Assembly: GCA_034766995.1 (NCBI GenBank)
Contig: CM068317.1
Location: 32,223,501 to 32,287,500 of the forward strand
Direction of reading: 5' to 3'
DNA from: Acanthacorydalis orientalis
Lineage: Eukaryota; Arthropoda; Insecta; Megaloptera; Corydalidae
Length of the DNA: 64,000 bases
Position 1 is the first letter of the stretch. The number at the start of each line of letters is the position of its first letter. Positions 9,251 to 22,160 of this stretch are shown piece by piece. The notes below the pieces were generated by a model. That model worked only from the letters and a program-made list of their open reading frames with translations. It had not been told where the DNA came from and ran no database searches. Both the position numbers and the translations under genes were made by a program.

Positions 9251-12126
9251 CTTTTAATAGGTTTCTTAAATGGTTATTTCACAGTATTTATTTTTATGAT
9301 TATTTTTATTACATTTTATAAATACGTATAAATGCGAGCAAACGAACTTTCATATTTCAATAAAATGTGAAATTATACAGTTAAGAACTTTATTAATATC
9401 ATATAACGTTGTCGGTAATGTTACCAAAGAACTGAGATGAACAGGTCTATATATCGCTGATAAGTTGATATTCAATACGTTATGAGTTTAACTCTAAGCT
9501 AGGGAATATTTTAAAGATAGTATCGAATGATAAATGATATTTAATCTGGATGAGAGACTATAAAAGGCATAGATGTAAAAAATATTAATGTAAAGAAATA
9601 ATGTTTCTGTTCTAATATTTCATATGGACGAAAAATGAATTTTTAGTCAGTTTGTAATTTTTTAATTAGAGATTTTTTTCCTTGCAGAAATACTTAAAAA
9701 ATAAATCTGGAGAAGCATGCATAACGTGTAAAATTAAAGTTAATAAATTCTAATTCAAAAATTAATTTTGCTTTTCTAAAACTTAATTTTTTTAACAATT
9801 TGTTTACACAAATTAGAAAAAATTGAGGAATAGGAGTAAAAAATATCATTTTTTTTAAGTAAAGGAAGAAATTATAGTATATTTTACAGTTGGTATAAAT
9901 TAAAAATATATTAATGTTTTTATATACACTAATTTCTTTCAAATATTTTAGTGGTTAAAAATAAAGTTTAGTAAATTAGCCTTAAAGAGAAACTACAAAC
10001 TGAAAGATGATTATTTCGAAAAAATAGTAATCGAGTTAAATCTTAATTAAGTTAAATATTTAAATAGAATTATTGAAAACTAGAAAGAAATGTATTGCAA
10101 AATTCAAACAATTTAATTCAATGTAAAGATTTTATTGCAAAATAATAAAATTGCAAAGAAAAAACAATACTATTTTATTACAAACCAATTTATTAGAACA
10201 ATGCTTTTTATTCCTTTTTATAGCGAATATAAATCATATATTTTAAAACAATAATGTTTTATATATCTGTCAGCCTTCTGGCAGGAGTTTGTAGGGAGAA
10301 AAATACATAGAAGGAAAATATTATTAAATCATAAAGTGAATATGTACAATATTGAACATTTTAGGTAAAAAATAATTATAATATTGTTAGAAAAAAGTTT
10401 GAAAATTAAATTCTATTGAAGTAAATATTTTTTCTATATTTTTATAAGCAAAATTAGAGATGTTTTGGCTCATTCTACACATTATTAACTTAATTTTAGA
10501 TTTAAAAATGATCAAATTGATTATAAAATTATTTAAAAATTGTTATAGTCTGTGTAGATTTGTCTGTTAATTGATTATTTTCATGCTAATTGTCATTTTT
10601 ATTAAATCTTTAAGATTCGCATTTCAGATATATAGTAGGAATATTTGCTTTTAATTTTAATTTAGTTCATTTTTATATTATTTGACTCAAATAAAATAAG
10701 TCAATTTGTAGCTATAGGTATTTCGAATGATTATTTAAAATTAAAGTTATATTTACTTCTAGGCAAGATTATATTTAATGTAGAAAATAGTATATTTCCT
10801 AAGTGATGTTTCTTTTTATGTACATACTTGTATTTTATATATACATATATAGTTAAGTTTTAATACCATAAAAAGGATCCGCATGCAGTTTTCACAATAC
10901 TTACATACATTAGATGTGAATTCATGATAGTATACTACTTGACTGAATTTAAAAAAAAGTTACACGAATACACAAGCGCACACAGACACATAATATTCGT
11001 AATGTGATACCTACCCAGCAGTGGGTCCGTTTATGTCGACATTTTATGGTAAAATGGTTGTAATTTAGAAATCATAGTATGACAAGTATATGAAAATTTT
11101 CATTTACATGTATAAATAAATGCAGTTATTTTATTGCTTTATTATGCGATGTATAATAAAGGATAAGTTTCATGTCTTCTTTATACAACTATGTAGTAAT
11201 CTAATTTGTATAGCAGCATGGTGTTTTTGGATTTTACATATTGTTTACTGGTATTCATTTATTCTCTCTTGAATATTTATTAAACGGAGAACATTATCAT
11301 TTATAAGAAGAATTGTTTACATTTTTTTATCAGTAGTTTGAAAAGAATGTAATAACATTTTCAGCTATGATGATTTACTGTTAGATAAAATCATTCGTTT
11401 TTTACTTAATTTCAACGATCTACTCTATTTATTACCTATCTATCTATATATATATATATATATGTAACAGATTTTCTGATATGCTTCCAGATATTTTTTA
11501 TTGTGATTTTTAGATTTTTTTATTATACAACAATTATATAATTATATATAAAAATCATTTTATTTAATTACAGTACAAAGGTATTATGAATATAAGAAAT
11601 AAAAAATATAATGACTGATTGTTGATATTTGAAGTAGTATAATTAGATATAAAAATATATATGCTGTTGAAATAATTAATTATTTCTTATTGTGATATAT
11701 AAATCATTTTAATACATATAAATCCGAGAAAAGAGAAATTTAAAAATTGAATTTCGATACGAGTAGTCTAACTCACTTTATTTTATTGATTTTTACATCA
11801 TTTCTTTAATGTAATAAGAGTTTCAGTTCATTTTGAACATAAAATTAAAAGTTAATATAAATAATGAAAAAAATTTTTTAATTTTTCACTACTCATATTA
11901 TGTATAAATTAAAAAAAATAGATGAAATATAAATATGAACCAATAAGTACATTTTATTCACTTTTTTTGAAAATTTTTTTTGGAAAACATTTTTATTTTT
12001 ATATTTTACTGATAAAATTTGTATTTTGTTCAAACATTTATAAATGAATTAATATAGAACATATTATTTAAAACTTATAAAATTTACATTGTAGTATATT
12101 ATACAAGCATATGTATATTCAAATGA

Positions 12127-12137
<11 letters not shown>
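9251..12137. other. AT-rich stretch, no gene seen
   Basis: Nearly 3 kb of unique AT-rich DNA with a short TA run at 11441-11464 after a TCTATC repeat. The 82-codon minus-strand frame at 9694-9942 is composition-driven (Ile, Phe, Asn, Lys) and shows no motif. Confidence 0.6.

Positions 12138-12167
<30 letters not shown>
12138..12167. repeat. (TA)n microsatellite
   Basis: TA run of about 30 bp following an A9 tract. Confidence 0.93.
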
Positions 12168-12170
<3 letters not shown>

Positions 12171-12239
12171 TTAAACATAACAATGAAGAAAAAAAAACTA
12201 GATATATCTGTCAGAATATACTTCTATTTTTATAACATA

Positions 12240-12430
12240 AATAAAGTAGAGCCACAAACATTACACAAACAGTCCTCATGTGAAGACAATGATGTTATGA
12301 AGATATTACGGGATTCAGAAATGGGCCATTTAGGTGGCCATTATGACGTATTTGGTCTCGTGAGACGAGTCACCGATGACCCCAGTTTTAATAATATGTA
12401 GGCGGAATGACAAATGTGGGACTCTGTTCT
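12240..12430 (+). other. base-balanced island with open-frame tail
   Basis: A plus-strand frame (12111-12401) starts in the TA repeat. Its second half reads KVEPQTLHKQSSCEDNDVMK and then SEMGHLGGHYDVFGLVRRV before the stop. That half is compositionally unlike the repeat and could be an exon-like or conserved segment. It also holds the small palindrome GTCTCGTGAGAC and a repeated GGCCAT. No family recognised. Confidence 0.25.
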
Positions 12431-12920
12431 CGCAGAACTTTAATGTTTTTCAGACGAGTATATGTTTATTAACTTTATGGAGATGAAAAGAAAGGTCCAT
12501 ATCTTATTGTTTTATGTTATACTTTTTTATTTTTCATGTCGTGAAATCCTCATGAATGTCTTATTTTATGCATTTGTTTTATACGTATTTTAAATATAAC
12601 TTGAAAATATTGAGACTTTCGATTTGTTTTAAAAAGGGTGTTCAGCGAAATATTAAAGTATAGGTGTTTTTAATTTATTTTATTATAGCAAAAAGATAAG
12701 TTCGTCTCAAATAGATTCTTTCAATCTATATTTTAGAGCAGAAGTAGTTTTATATACGATTTTAAATGTAAATATTTTTCAAAACACACACATTTAACAT
12801 TGTTTAATTATTTATTAGAAAATGTCTTAATTAGTAAGCAAAATATGAGTACATCTAAAAATTCATAACTAAAAATAGCTAATATAACTTAGTAATGTAA
12901 ATATTTCAATTTCAAATATA

Positions 12921-13130
12921 TTAGGTGTACAAATTAATTCAGACCTTTTTATATAGGAAATGAATCTTTATGGAAAAATAGAATAAATTTCAATCCTCTA
13001 AATATTTCCCATTATTTTATACATCATTGGTTCCATTTGTCGGATAAGTGACGAACTCTTATAGAAAAAACTTATAGAAACTCTTGTAGAAAAAGATCTC
13101 AGTTTTGAATTGATGAAGTTGTAATGAATT
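12921..13130 (-). pseudogene. mariner relic, 3' end (mauritiana-like ends)
   Basis: The outer end TTAGGTGTACAAATTAATTC starts after a TA at 12919-12920 and resembles the Mos1-type end TCAGGTGTACAAGTATGAAA (family knowledge). Just inside, on the minus strand, broken frames read LSDKWNQ and NNGKYLED, matching the C-terminal pattern of mariner transposases (LPERWQKVIENNGEYLE). Frameshifts and stops interrupt it. The sequence upstream to about 13400 may belong to the same element but is too eroded to align by eye. Confidence 0.65.
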
Positions 13131-14089
13131 TTTGAAATTTTTCTACTGTTTTAGTATTTTTTACATGTTTGTTGCATCACAACATTTCCTCCTAAAATCA
13201 ATAAATCATTTCAGAGAATTCAGCAGCATGTTTTTTTCAATTGTAATGGAAAATTTATGCTGTTTTTCGAACGCGATAGAGTAAACTACTGTTTTGTGAA
13301 GTTATAGTAATTACATGACCAAGATATAGTTTATTTTTAAATGTTAAGTTTGGCATCTCAAAAGCTTGAAATTAAGAAAAATCTTTTAATTTAAAATATA
13401 GTTATGATTGATTCAATTTAAGGCCACCGAATTAATTGTTATACCTAATTAATTTTTACACTTAGGTCAAATATATTTTAAATAGGTGAATAAATGTAAG
13501 AGGTAGGCAATATAAGACAACTGGTAAATTAATATTATACACTGTGAACGCAAATTTGGTTTTGTAAAAACAGTAATCTATTAATATAATAATTAAAATC
13601 TTATAATATGAATAAATCTGTTCAAAATTGGTTTTTAAGTATAATTTATGTAGCTATCCAAAAATTTTGAAATATAAACCTCTAAATGTTTTCGTTTATG
13701 GTCTTTTTTGAAAGTTTAATATTTATTTTCTTTCTTCTTCAGCTATATTAACTTTTTGCTGTTTCACATTTTGTATTATATATATATATTTATATATATA
13801 TATATATATATACATACATCGGTTTATAAATACTTTCATTTATTATTAATAACTATATAAACAGGTAAATTATAAACAGGAAATGTTGTAAGTGTTAGTG
13901 ATTTTGATACATTAATATAAATTAATTATAATAACATATTAATTACATTTTAAATTATAGTTTTCAATTTATTAATTTAGTTGTCAATTAATATTACGTA
14001 AAAGTAATTATGGTAAAATAATTGTGATGAAAATAAAGATTACGTCCACAAAAATTTAAAGATTATTTTTTTTGTTTCATTTTCTATCC

Positions 14090-14092
<3 letters not shown>
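13131..14092. other. AT-rich stretch, no gene seen
   Basis: May include the eroded remainder of the mariner relic to about 13400. A TA run with TTTA interruptions lies at 13775-13812. Otherwise nothing recognisable. Confidence 0.5.
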
Positions 14093-14183
<91 letters not shown>

Positions 14184-14188
14184 AAGAG
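14093..14188. repeat. (TA)n(GA)n compound microsatellite
   Basis: About 75 bp of pure TA switching to GAGAGA and then GAAAGAG. Same TA-to-GA arrangement as at 54679-54735. Confidence 0.95.
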
Positions 14189-14696
14189 TAGCCGAGAAAA
14201 ATATGAATATCTAAATTAAAATACCAAAATTATGCATAATAAATTATTTGTCATATCACAGATCACAAACTTTAAAGGTTTCACGAAAAAATGTTAAGAA
14301 CTGACCTAACCAGTTTTAGCAACATATCTTAAGCGTGCAATATGGATGCATCTTCTGGAACATTGATCTATGTTATGAGAAAATAATGTGATGGATGATT
14401 TGAATCCTTAAAAATGTGTAGAAACCTTTTAATTAATAAAAATATCGTACATTCTTTTCTGATCAATGATTTTTGATCGTATATTTGTCGTGGGAATCAT
14501 TTAAGGTGGTCTTGAAAAAGATAAAATATCAGCATTACATGTTTGCTAAATTTATTGCTTTATTGAATATATAATTTTTGTTTTTAATGCAGGTGTTGAA
14601 GTTTTTACCTCTGTTATTAACAGAATAAATAATTTTAATAAGTAACTTTTGTTATTGGTTGTTTCTTAATTTTATATATGTTTATATTTTTGTGTT

Positions 14697-14699
<3 letters not shown>

Positions 14700-14763
<64 letters not shown>
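14700..14763. repeat. (TA)n microsatellite
   Basis: TA run of about 64 bp. Confidence 0.96.
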
Positions 14764-15691
14764 GAAGAAGATTTCTTTTAAAAAAATAATTCGTTCACTC
14801 GTATTACATCAAATATTACTGAAATAATATTCATTCAATAACATAATATAAATGGATAAATATTTTATTTTGAAATAAAGTTTTAAATGATAAAACAATT
14901 ATTATAAAAATAATACAATAAAAATAAAACAATATTGAAATATATTTTTACTTGAAAAATATTTAATATAATACAGTAACATATTTTTATTTCTATTACA
15001 AATGCAATTTTAGAATTAGTAGAAAGATATAGCAATAATATAAATCTTTTTTATATTATATTACCTTCTTCATTTAATAGGTTTATAAGCTAAATTTTAA
15101 TTTTAGCTATATTTTTTATATTAAGTAATTTATTTCTAATTGGAAAAACGAACGTTTATGAGAATTTGAAAAATGTATTTAATAAACAGGTAGATTCATT
15201 TTTATTATTCGATTTTGGCTACTATATGTATTGAAAAAGAACTTCTGTTCAAAATTAAATATTAAATCATATAATTACTCAAATAGAACTATAAATATAT
15301 TTTGTGTTTAGTTGTGGTGATGTATTTATTTGGAAAATTTGACATCTTAAAAAATTGTAGAATATTTATCAATTTTTTAAATAGTCTATATAACACTTCC
15401 TCATACTTATTTTTTTAAAAAAATAAACTTTGCTTATAGGTTAGTTTTTGAGGAAAGATATTAAAATTAAGTTTTATTCCTTTATAGAATTAATATTTAA
15501 AAATATAACATATACTTTACTATGTAGACATCTTTTGTTGAATATAATATTGTTGCAATTAAGCTATTGTTTAAAATATTGTGTATTTAAATTTGGATTT
15601 AAAGATTTAATGCACAAAATTAGAATTATTACTATTTGTATTATAATTAAATTATTATTAAGTTCAGATTTGTTATTAATATCAAACAGCT
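14764..15691. other. AT-rich stretch, no gene seen
   Basis: A 147-codon plus frame (15448-15891) opens with TTG and crosses the following TA repeat. Its content is Ile, Leu, Tyr and Lys with no motif, so I do not call it a gene. A 29-nt word at 15392-15420 recurs at 16549-16577. Confidence 0.55.
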
Positions 15692-15693
15692 AT

Positions 15694-15759
<66 letters not shown>

Positions 15760-15773
15760 TGTGTATATATATT
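15692..15773. repeat. compound (TA)n microsatellite
   Basis: TA repeat with TGTA, CATA and GTGTA interruptions. Confidence 0.94.
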
Positions 15774-16908
15774 AGAAATCTATTTGCAAATGTTCGACTT
15801 TTTTGTCTTAATAAATACTCGCAGTACAGGAATCTGTTCTAAATTTGAAAAAATATTCTTAAAATACATTATTACAAATGACTCGTATTAACAAACCTTG
15901 ATCTTAAGGAACCTTGCACAACAATATCATATAAATAATCTCTTAAATGTTTATAAAATTTATGATACTATATTAAAGTTATTTCTTTGTTTTACTTTTA
16001 CTGCTGGTTAAATTTCAATGTTGAGTTGAACAATAAAAATCATTAGAAGTAATATATGTTGAAAGAAAAATGTTTTCGAAGATTTTGTACTATATTAAAT
16101 TAAAATTATATATTTTTTTTTTGATCTACGTATGCAATAATTTTTTTAAAGATGTATAAAATATATGATTTTACTAATGAAGTGAATATATAAATTAAGT
16201 ATTTTAAAGTAAGACAAATTGTACATATATATAATATATGAATGTGTGTATATATATATATATATAAGCTTATAAATAAAATGAGATTGCACTATTCAAC
16301 ATTTTAACCTCGGTCTTCAACTACTGCACTCACACTGTTTCGATTAATAACGTTATTTATTTCTATACTCGATTCTAGATAATCGTTATTAATGTCTATT
16401 AATCTAATTATTTATTCTTCTTTCAAGTACTTTATATTACACTAATTACTTTATCTTTATAAATGTGCCGTCCACTTTACAACTTATAAATAATATACAG
16501 ATAATTTTCTGATGAAGTTACATTTTTGAAAAAAAATGTTTTTAATACAACACTTCCTCATATTTATTTTTTTAAAATTATTTTAGAAAGTAACTAAGAA
16601 TAATGTTTATTAAATGTTTGATATTTTAGAATTTTTAAGCAAATGAAAGTATTTTTTAGCATTTTGAGTATAAATTCAAACAAAATAATTATATAATAAT
16701 AATTAAATTCATTTTCTGTTTGAGACGTTAAGCTTTCTTCAATTTTTTGATTAAATTATTTTTTTTCATTATTCGAAGCAAATTTATTTCTTAACAAATT
16801 TTTCGATTTGTTTTAAATATTTACTTATTTCTGATAAATCTTCCTTAATAAATTATATTTAGAAGAATGTTGTAAATTCTAAATACCAGAAAAATATTTA
16901 ATGAAATA

Positions 16909-16909
<1 letters not shown>
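15774..16909. other. AT-rich stretch, no gene seen
   Basis: Contains a small TA run at 16241-16266 and the second copy of the 29-nt word (16549-16577). The segment 16300-16370 is slightly less AT-rich. No gene. Confidence 0.55.

Positions 16910-16966
<57 letters not shown>
16910..16966. repeat. (TA)n microsatellite
   Basis: TA run of about 57 bp. Confidence 0.96.
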
Positions 16967-16969
<3 letters not shown>

Positions 16970-18089
16970 TTGGAAATATTTGTCTTTTACGATCGGTTGG
17001 CAAGACTTGTGACATCTGCAGGTAGATAATTTTATTTAGCCTGTCAAATGGATCAATGTTTTATTTTAAATTATGTTTTAAGAACATAGATGATAATTAA
17101 AATTATTTAAATTCTATATTTAGATTTATTAAGATTTAAATTACTTTTCATTATAAATATTCATTTATTTGAATCATTGGAAGTCAATGGATTTAATTTT
17201 GTTTGTTTTTGTTTCACTTTTTTTTATAATAAATTCATGTTTACAGGGTGGTTATTAGGTTTCCAAGGCGCCTCGATTGCTAAGATCATTAACGCCCGTT
17301 AATATTTACAATTAGTTGAAACTTTCATACTTAGTTAAATTTAATTTACACAATTCCAAATTATTATCTATAATTTTTAGCACTTAATTATAGAATATCA
17401 CAGACACATTTTTGTTGACTTGAAAACATTAAAATAATTACTTGACGGTGGTAAAAGTGCTAGATATGATCGTGGTAAATAATAAAAAAGGAATTCAAAA
17501 AAAAATTGTTTGCATGAATTCGAACAAAAAAAAACTGCATTATGCAATTTTATTGCGGACTTCAAGAATTCTTTAACTTTTTTTGACTGCTATTTTTAAA
17601 TTTCTATACGCAGAAATATGAGTTAAAAAACCTTATATTGAGACTATATTAAATATTAATTCAAGTAATGAATAACATTGTTCAAATAATTGACATTAGA
17701 AATTCAAGTGATTTCAATTGGAACGAATCTAAAAAAATAGAATACAGTAAGTATCATTAAAAAAAATCAGATCGTGATTATTATGTACATCAAAATACTC
17801 TCAGTTTGTATAAAGTACTTATTAAAGATATGACAGTTGCGATAAGTAGCGTTCTTGTACTACATTCACATTTCAAAAAAATCGTCTATAAAACGCAAAG
17901 AAAACAAAAAGAAAAAAAATAGAAGAAATATATATGTACATATATATTCACTTTCAATTCGAGTGTTATGGCTATACAATGACAATTCGTTTTATAACCG
18001 GATGGGCTGATTCTATTTCGTGAAATTAAATAAGTGTAAAAATAAAACGAGTCGGATTTTTGTAAATGAAAAGTAAAATAAAACGAAAA
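16967..18089. other. AT-rich stretch, no gene seen
   Basis: A small GC-richer spot at 17245-17300 (GGTTTCCAAGGCGCCTCG) stands out. It starts CAGGGTGGTTATTAGG like a transposon end, but no partner end was found. The rest is AT-rich with A-runs. Confidence 0.5.
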
Positions 18090-18200
18090 ACACACTTCAA
18101 TTAATTCTTGCTCGGTCGTGCGCGTGCCGAAAGACGCGCGATTGTTTCCGGATACGCCCGAAGCTATTAGTGCCAACTGTCGGCGTTGATGAAAATTACC
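18090..18200 (-). other. GC-rich island, candidate exon or conserved element
   Basis: The most GC-rich spot in the first 20 kb, with several CGCG words. On the minus strand an ACAG acceptor-like site precedes 18176. From there one frame reads LALIASGVSGNNRASFGTRT and TEQELIE before a weak GTGTGT donor-like site near 18090. No stop interrupts this segment, and the upstream side is moderately pyrimidine-rich. I do not recognise the peptide. It could be an isolated internal exon or an ultraconserved non-coding element. Confidence 0.35.
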
Positions 18201-18268
18201 TAACAGTTAATTCATTAGTGCAAATGTATAAGAAGGTAATTTAATGATAATTTATCATAGAAAGTTTT

Positions 18269-18269
18269 G

Positions 18270-18298
<29 letters not shown>
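18269..18298. repeat. (TA)n microsatellite
   Basis: TA run of about 30 bp. Confidence 0.93.
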
Positions 18299-18302
<4 letters not shown>

Positions 18303-18422
18303 CTTAGATGCATACAAACATTTTATTTTTTTTAATAATTTAAAATTAATTAGTTTAGCGGATATATGTATATTCAACAGAATGTAATATCAAAGGAATA
18401 TTTGTATGATGAAATTGAGTTT

Positions 18423-18553
<131 letters not shown>

Positions 18554-19850
18554 ATTAGTAACAGCGGTTTTGCTAATTTGTAATTTGAGGATGGCCGCAA
18601 AACTGAAAGTGCTAGTCGTAAATGAAATCTATTTTTTTAAATATACATAAATGTACATTTTTTATTTTAGATTTCATTTATTGTCAGATAAATGGTTATG
18701 TAAATTTTCAATTTTTGGTCATTTGCTTCATAATTGTTTAAAATGTATTTCTTGTAAAGTTTTGGAAGATTATTTAGTTGTAAACAAGAAAAAAAATTAG
18801 GAAAATATTTTCATACCAGTAAACATTAAATTCGAAATCCAGTCTTGTAATTTTTTTAAAAAGTCTCTGTTTATCTAAAACGTCTATGGATATATATATA
18901 TATATATATATTAATTAATAGTTTGAAAGTAACTATATTATAATCATATAGTCACAAAACCTTATAAATATATTTACAACATCGAAATCTGAAATACTTT
19001 TTGCATATGAATCTATTGGGTTTTAGTAAAAAAAAATGTCATGAGATGCAATTTGAGTATTAAGTATAGTAGATTAAAATATTTTAATTTCTAAATGTTT
19101 CTAAGATTTTTCAGTTCTTTTGGTATTTTATAATACACATAAAATAATTTAGATATTTCTTTCATATCTACGTTTCTTATACCTTTTCAACTGTTTCTTT
19201 TTTAAAATCGTCATCATAGGGAAGAATCTGAGTTCAACAATAATCTTTTCAGAATGATAAACAAAATGATAAGTTATATTCAAATTACAATGATTGCAGA
19301 TGATTACTGTTCGAACCTATTGAATTACAATATACACCTATTGCAAAAAAGAACAATATTTACTTAAGTTTTGAGTAACTTTTAAAAAGCAATAAAATAT
19401 AAAATGTGGATTTTAAAGAAAAAAATGTACATTTGATAAAAAGATTAGAGATTGAGATCTTAAAAGGGTAAAGAGACGCAGCAAGTTTTTGAGACTCTAA
19501 AAGAGATATTGTAATGCGTTTTGAATCAAATCTAAGAGACACCAGGATGAGATTTAACTTTTTAATGAAATATATTTATGCAAAAAAAGGAAAAAGTAAA
19601 ATTTTCCCATCGGAAGGTCTGACAGTTGCATGAAAATATAACTGTATAAAACGTATTTTAGAATTTAGTAATGTAGATATATGAAAAAATAAATATCAAG
19701 GTACTATAAATTTATTGAAACTTATATAAAATTATACAATTTGAAAGAAATTAATTTGGAAATTTATTGTATTAATGAATAATATATTTTCCTTATAATT
19801 TCAAAATTCATAAATTTGTTGATCTAAAATTTATTTTAATAAGTGAATAT

Positions 19851-19854
<4 letters not shown>
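18554..19854. other. AT-rich stretch, no gene seen
   Basis: 18560-18620 is slightly GC-richer (GCGGTTTTGC, GATGGCCGCAAAACTG). A small TA run lies at 18889-18911. The 60-codon minus frame at 19360-19542 has no motif. Confidence 0.55.
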
Positions 19855-19882
<28 letters not shown>

Positions 19883-19939
19883 GCATATGCATATATATAT
19901 ATGTACATATGTATGTATATATATATGTATGCGTGTGTG

Positions 19940-19979
<40 letters not shown>
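19855..19979. repeat. compound (TA)n/(TGCATA)/(GTGTGT) microsatellite
   Basis: TA blocks separated by GTGCATATGCATAT, GTACATATGTATGTA and GCGTGTGTGT. Open frames on both strands through it are repeat translations. Confidence 0.95.
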
Positions 19980-19980
<1 letters not shown>

Positions 19981-22160
19981 AAGTATAAAGTATGGAGAGA
20001 GAAGGTAACCGATTTTGAAATTAATTTAATAAAATAAAACAGCTGCAATAAATCTCATATGTCAAAAGTCAAATTGATGAAAGAGTCGAAATTATTCTTT
20101 ATTAAAAAAATACCGAAAACTATTTTGTTTGACATAAACCATACATATTAATAAAGTATTTGTAAAGAAGTTTTAATATATTATTTGTTACTTATTCACA
20201 ACAGGACTAAAAGCAATCCTACGCATATATTTTAAATACTTGATGAAGACATAATATTTAAGATTAATACATGTCTTTCAGATAAATAAGGTATTGAATT
20301 TTTCTTACGAGTCAAAATTCATAACAGATATACTTTCATCTTATTAATAGCGTCATAAAGAAATAAATTTCGTTCAGAATATCATTCTCTTTATATGTTT
20401 TCTGTCTGGACAATGTAAAAAGCGTATCATTCAACGAAAAGAATACATATTATACTGTTTTAGTTATAATTTTATGTACAGCATTTTTGAGTATTGATGA
20501 AACTTTCTTTGATTCTTTGTACATTTGGATTTCAGATTTGGTGAGTGTAAAAATGAACGTGCTGCAACATTTAATAACATTGTTTGTGGTTTGCTGTCAT
20601 AATTTATTTTCTCTTTGACGAGGATATTTGATAAATATTATCGTATTTCTTCAATAAACTCTGTTTTTATGTCTAATTGATTTTACCTCAAATTATTCTA
20701 GTTTGAATTAAATTTATTGCTAAAATATTAAAATAAGTTGTCTTAAATTAGTTGAATTTACATTTTTATAGTTATTTAAATTAAAATTATATTGAATGAT
20801 TTAACGTATAAATGGGATTCTTTTTTTAAAAAAGAATCACCGTCATAATTAAAACCGTCACCAATCAAAAAACACGTCATAATTAAAACTATATTTAAAT
20901 TGACAATTTAATTTATCCTGAAAAATTTATTAAAATTGTTTTTCGCGTTATAAATAATAGTACAATAATTTGATTAAAATAATTATTTTACTAGTATGTA
21001 TTGTCAAAGGTGTAACAATATAATAAAGTACAGTGAATACGGAAATTATTTAAGACAATTATATAATTTTTGTCCAGAAGTTTGAATAAAATGTAAATAA
21101 ATTATATTAATTGAATATTTGTAAACGCATTTCACGGACTTATAATGATTGTAAAATGATAAACAAAGTTTCACTAATCTACATGTTTGGCATGTAATTA
21201 AATGCTGAAATATCAATTAAGTTAGTAGCGGTTTCCTGTCATGACAAATAAATCGATTTCACGGTTTTGAATTTTATCCAATTTTATATGAAACATGTTC
21301 GTGTTTCATTTAACTTTCCATAATTACTGAATATGTTATTAGTTTAGATATATACAATAAGAAATATTCTTACGTGGTTAAATAGACCGAAACGTGGCTT
21401 TGATATCATACATTCAGTTTCGATTTTTTATTACCCTTTTTATGATCATTTTCCGCAACTACAATTATAACGTTTAATTTTGAAGATTTTAAAAGTAAAA
21501 TCATACATATTATTGTTTTTTCTACCTCACAAGGATGACTTTTATTATTTTGACATGTATTCAATTTTTTCATTGTATTATTACAGCTTTAAATTTTATA
21601 AATATTTGTATATTTTTCAAACGTTCGATTCATTACGCGTTGTCAATTAAAACTTTTACTTTTTTACAGTCAATGTAATAATTTAAGATTGATATTTTTT
21701 ATTATTTTAAATAAGGTTGTTTTTGAACGTTTTCATTACTCATACTCAATAATATTTGAGGTATTTCGTGTCGGTTTAAAGTTATCTATAAATTTTTTAA
21801 GGTCTACGAATCTATAATAAATCATAAAATAAACTTTTTATTTTTTTTATAAATCTTATTGCATCCGGTTCCTTTTTGTCTTAGAGTGTATGTATGTATA
21901 GATTAACTACAACACTTTTTCTATCTAATTTAATTAGTTATAAGAATTGAAAATTTATTGCCAAACTTTTAGTTTTTTCCTTTATACATGCATACATATT
22001 TGTATATATATATATATAATAATTGAATGTTTTTACATCTGATATATCTAACTGATACGTTGTTCTGATGCTTTGTTTTCGTTTTGTAACCTAAATTTTT
22101 ACTCTCCAGTACTAGTTTTAGACTATATGCTATCTGCAGATAGATTATAGAGATTGATTT
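19980..22160. other. AT-rich stretch, no gene seen
   Basis: About 2.2 kb. Slightly more complex patches lie at 20395-20640 and 21125-21470 without open frames. A 23-nt palindrome and a 15-nt direct repeat lie at 20816-20889 (separate entry). Confidence 0.55.
20816..20889. repeat. palindrome plus short direct repeat
   Basis: GATTCTTTTTTTAAAAAAGAATC at 20816-20838 is a palindrome around one central base. CGTCATAATTAAAAC then occurs at 20841-20855 and again at 20875-20889, a period of 34 bp. Confidence 0.85.

Noticed and set aside
9694..9942. 82-codon minus frame, and similar 60-100-codon frames at 19360, 23836, 43588, 44295 and 54471
   Set aside because: Chance frames in AT-rich DNA: Ile, Lys, Asn and Phe dominated, no domains, no conservation signal that can be seen from sequence alone.
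15448..15891. 147-codon plus frame as a membrane protein
   Set aside because: Opens with TTG, consists mainly of Ile, Leu, Lys and Tyr, and owes its length to crossing a TA repeat. No recognisable segment.
17245..17300. CAGGGTGGTTATTAGGTTTCCA as a transposon end
   Set aside because: No inverted partner end was found within reach and no target duplication is visible. It does not match the GGGTGATTC MITE family beyond the first bases.
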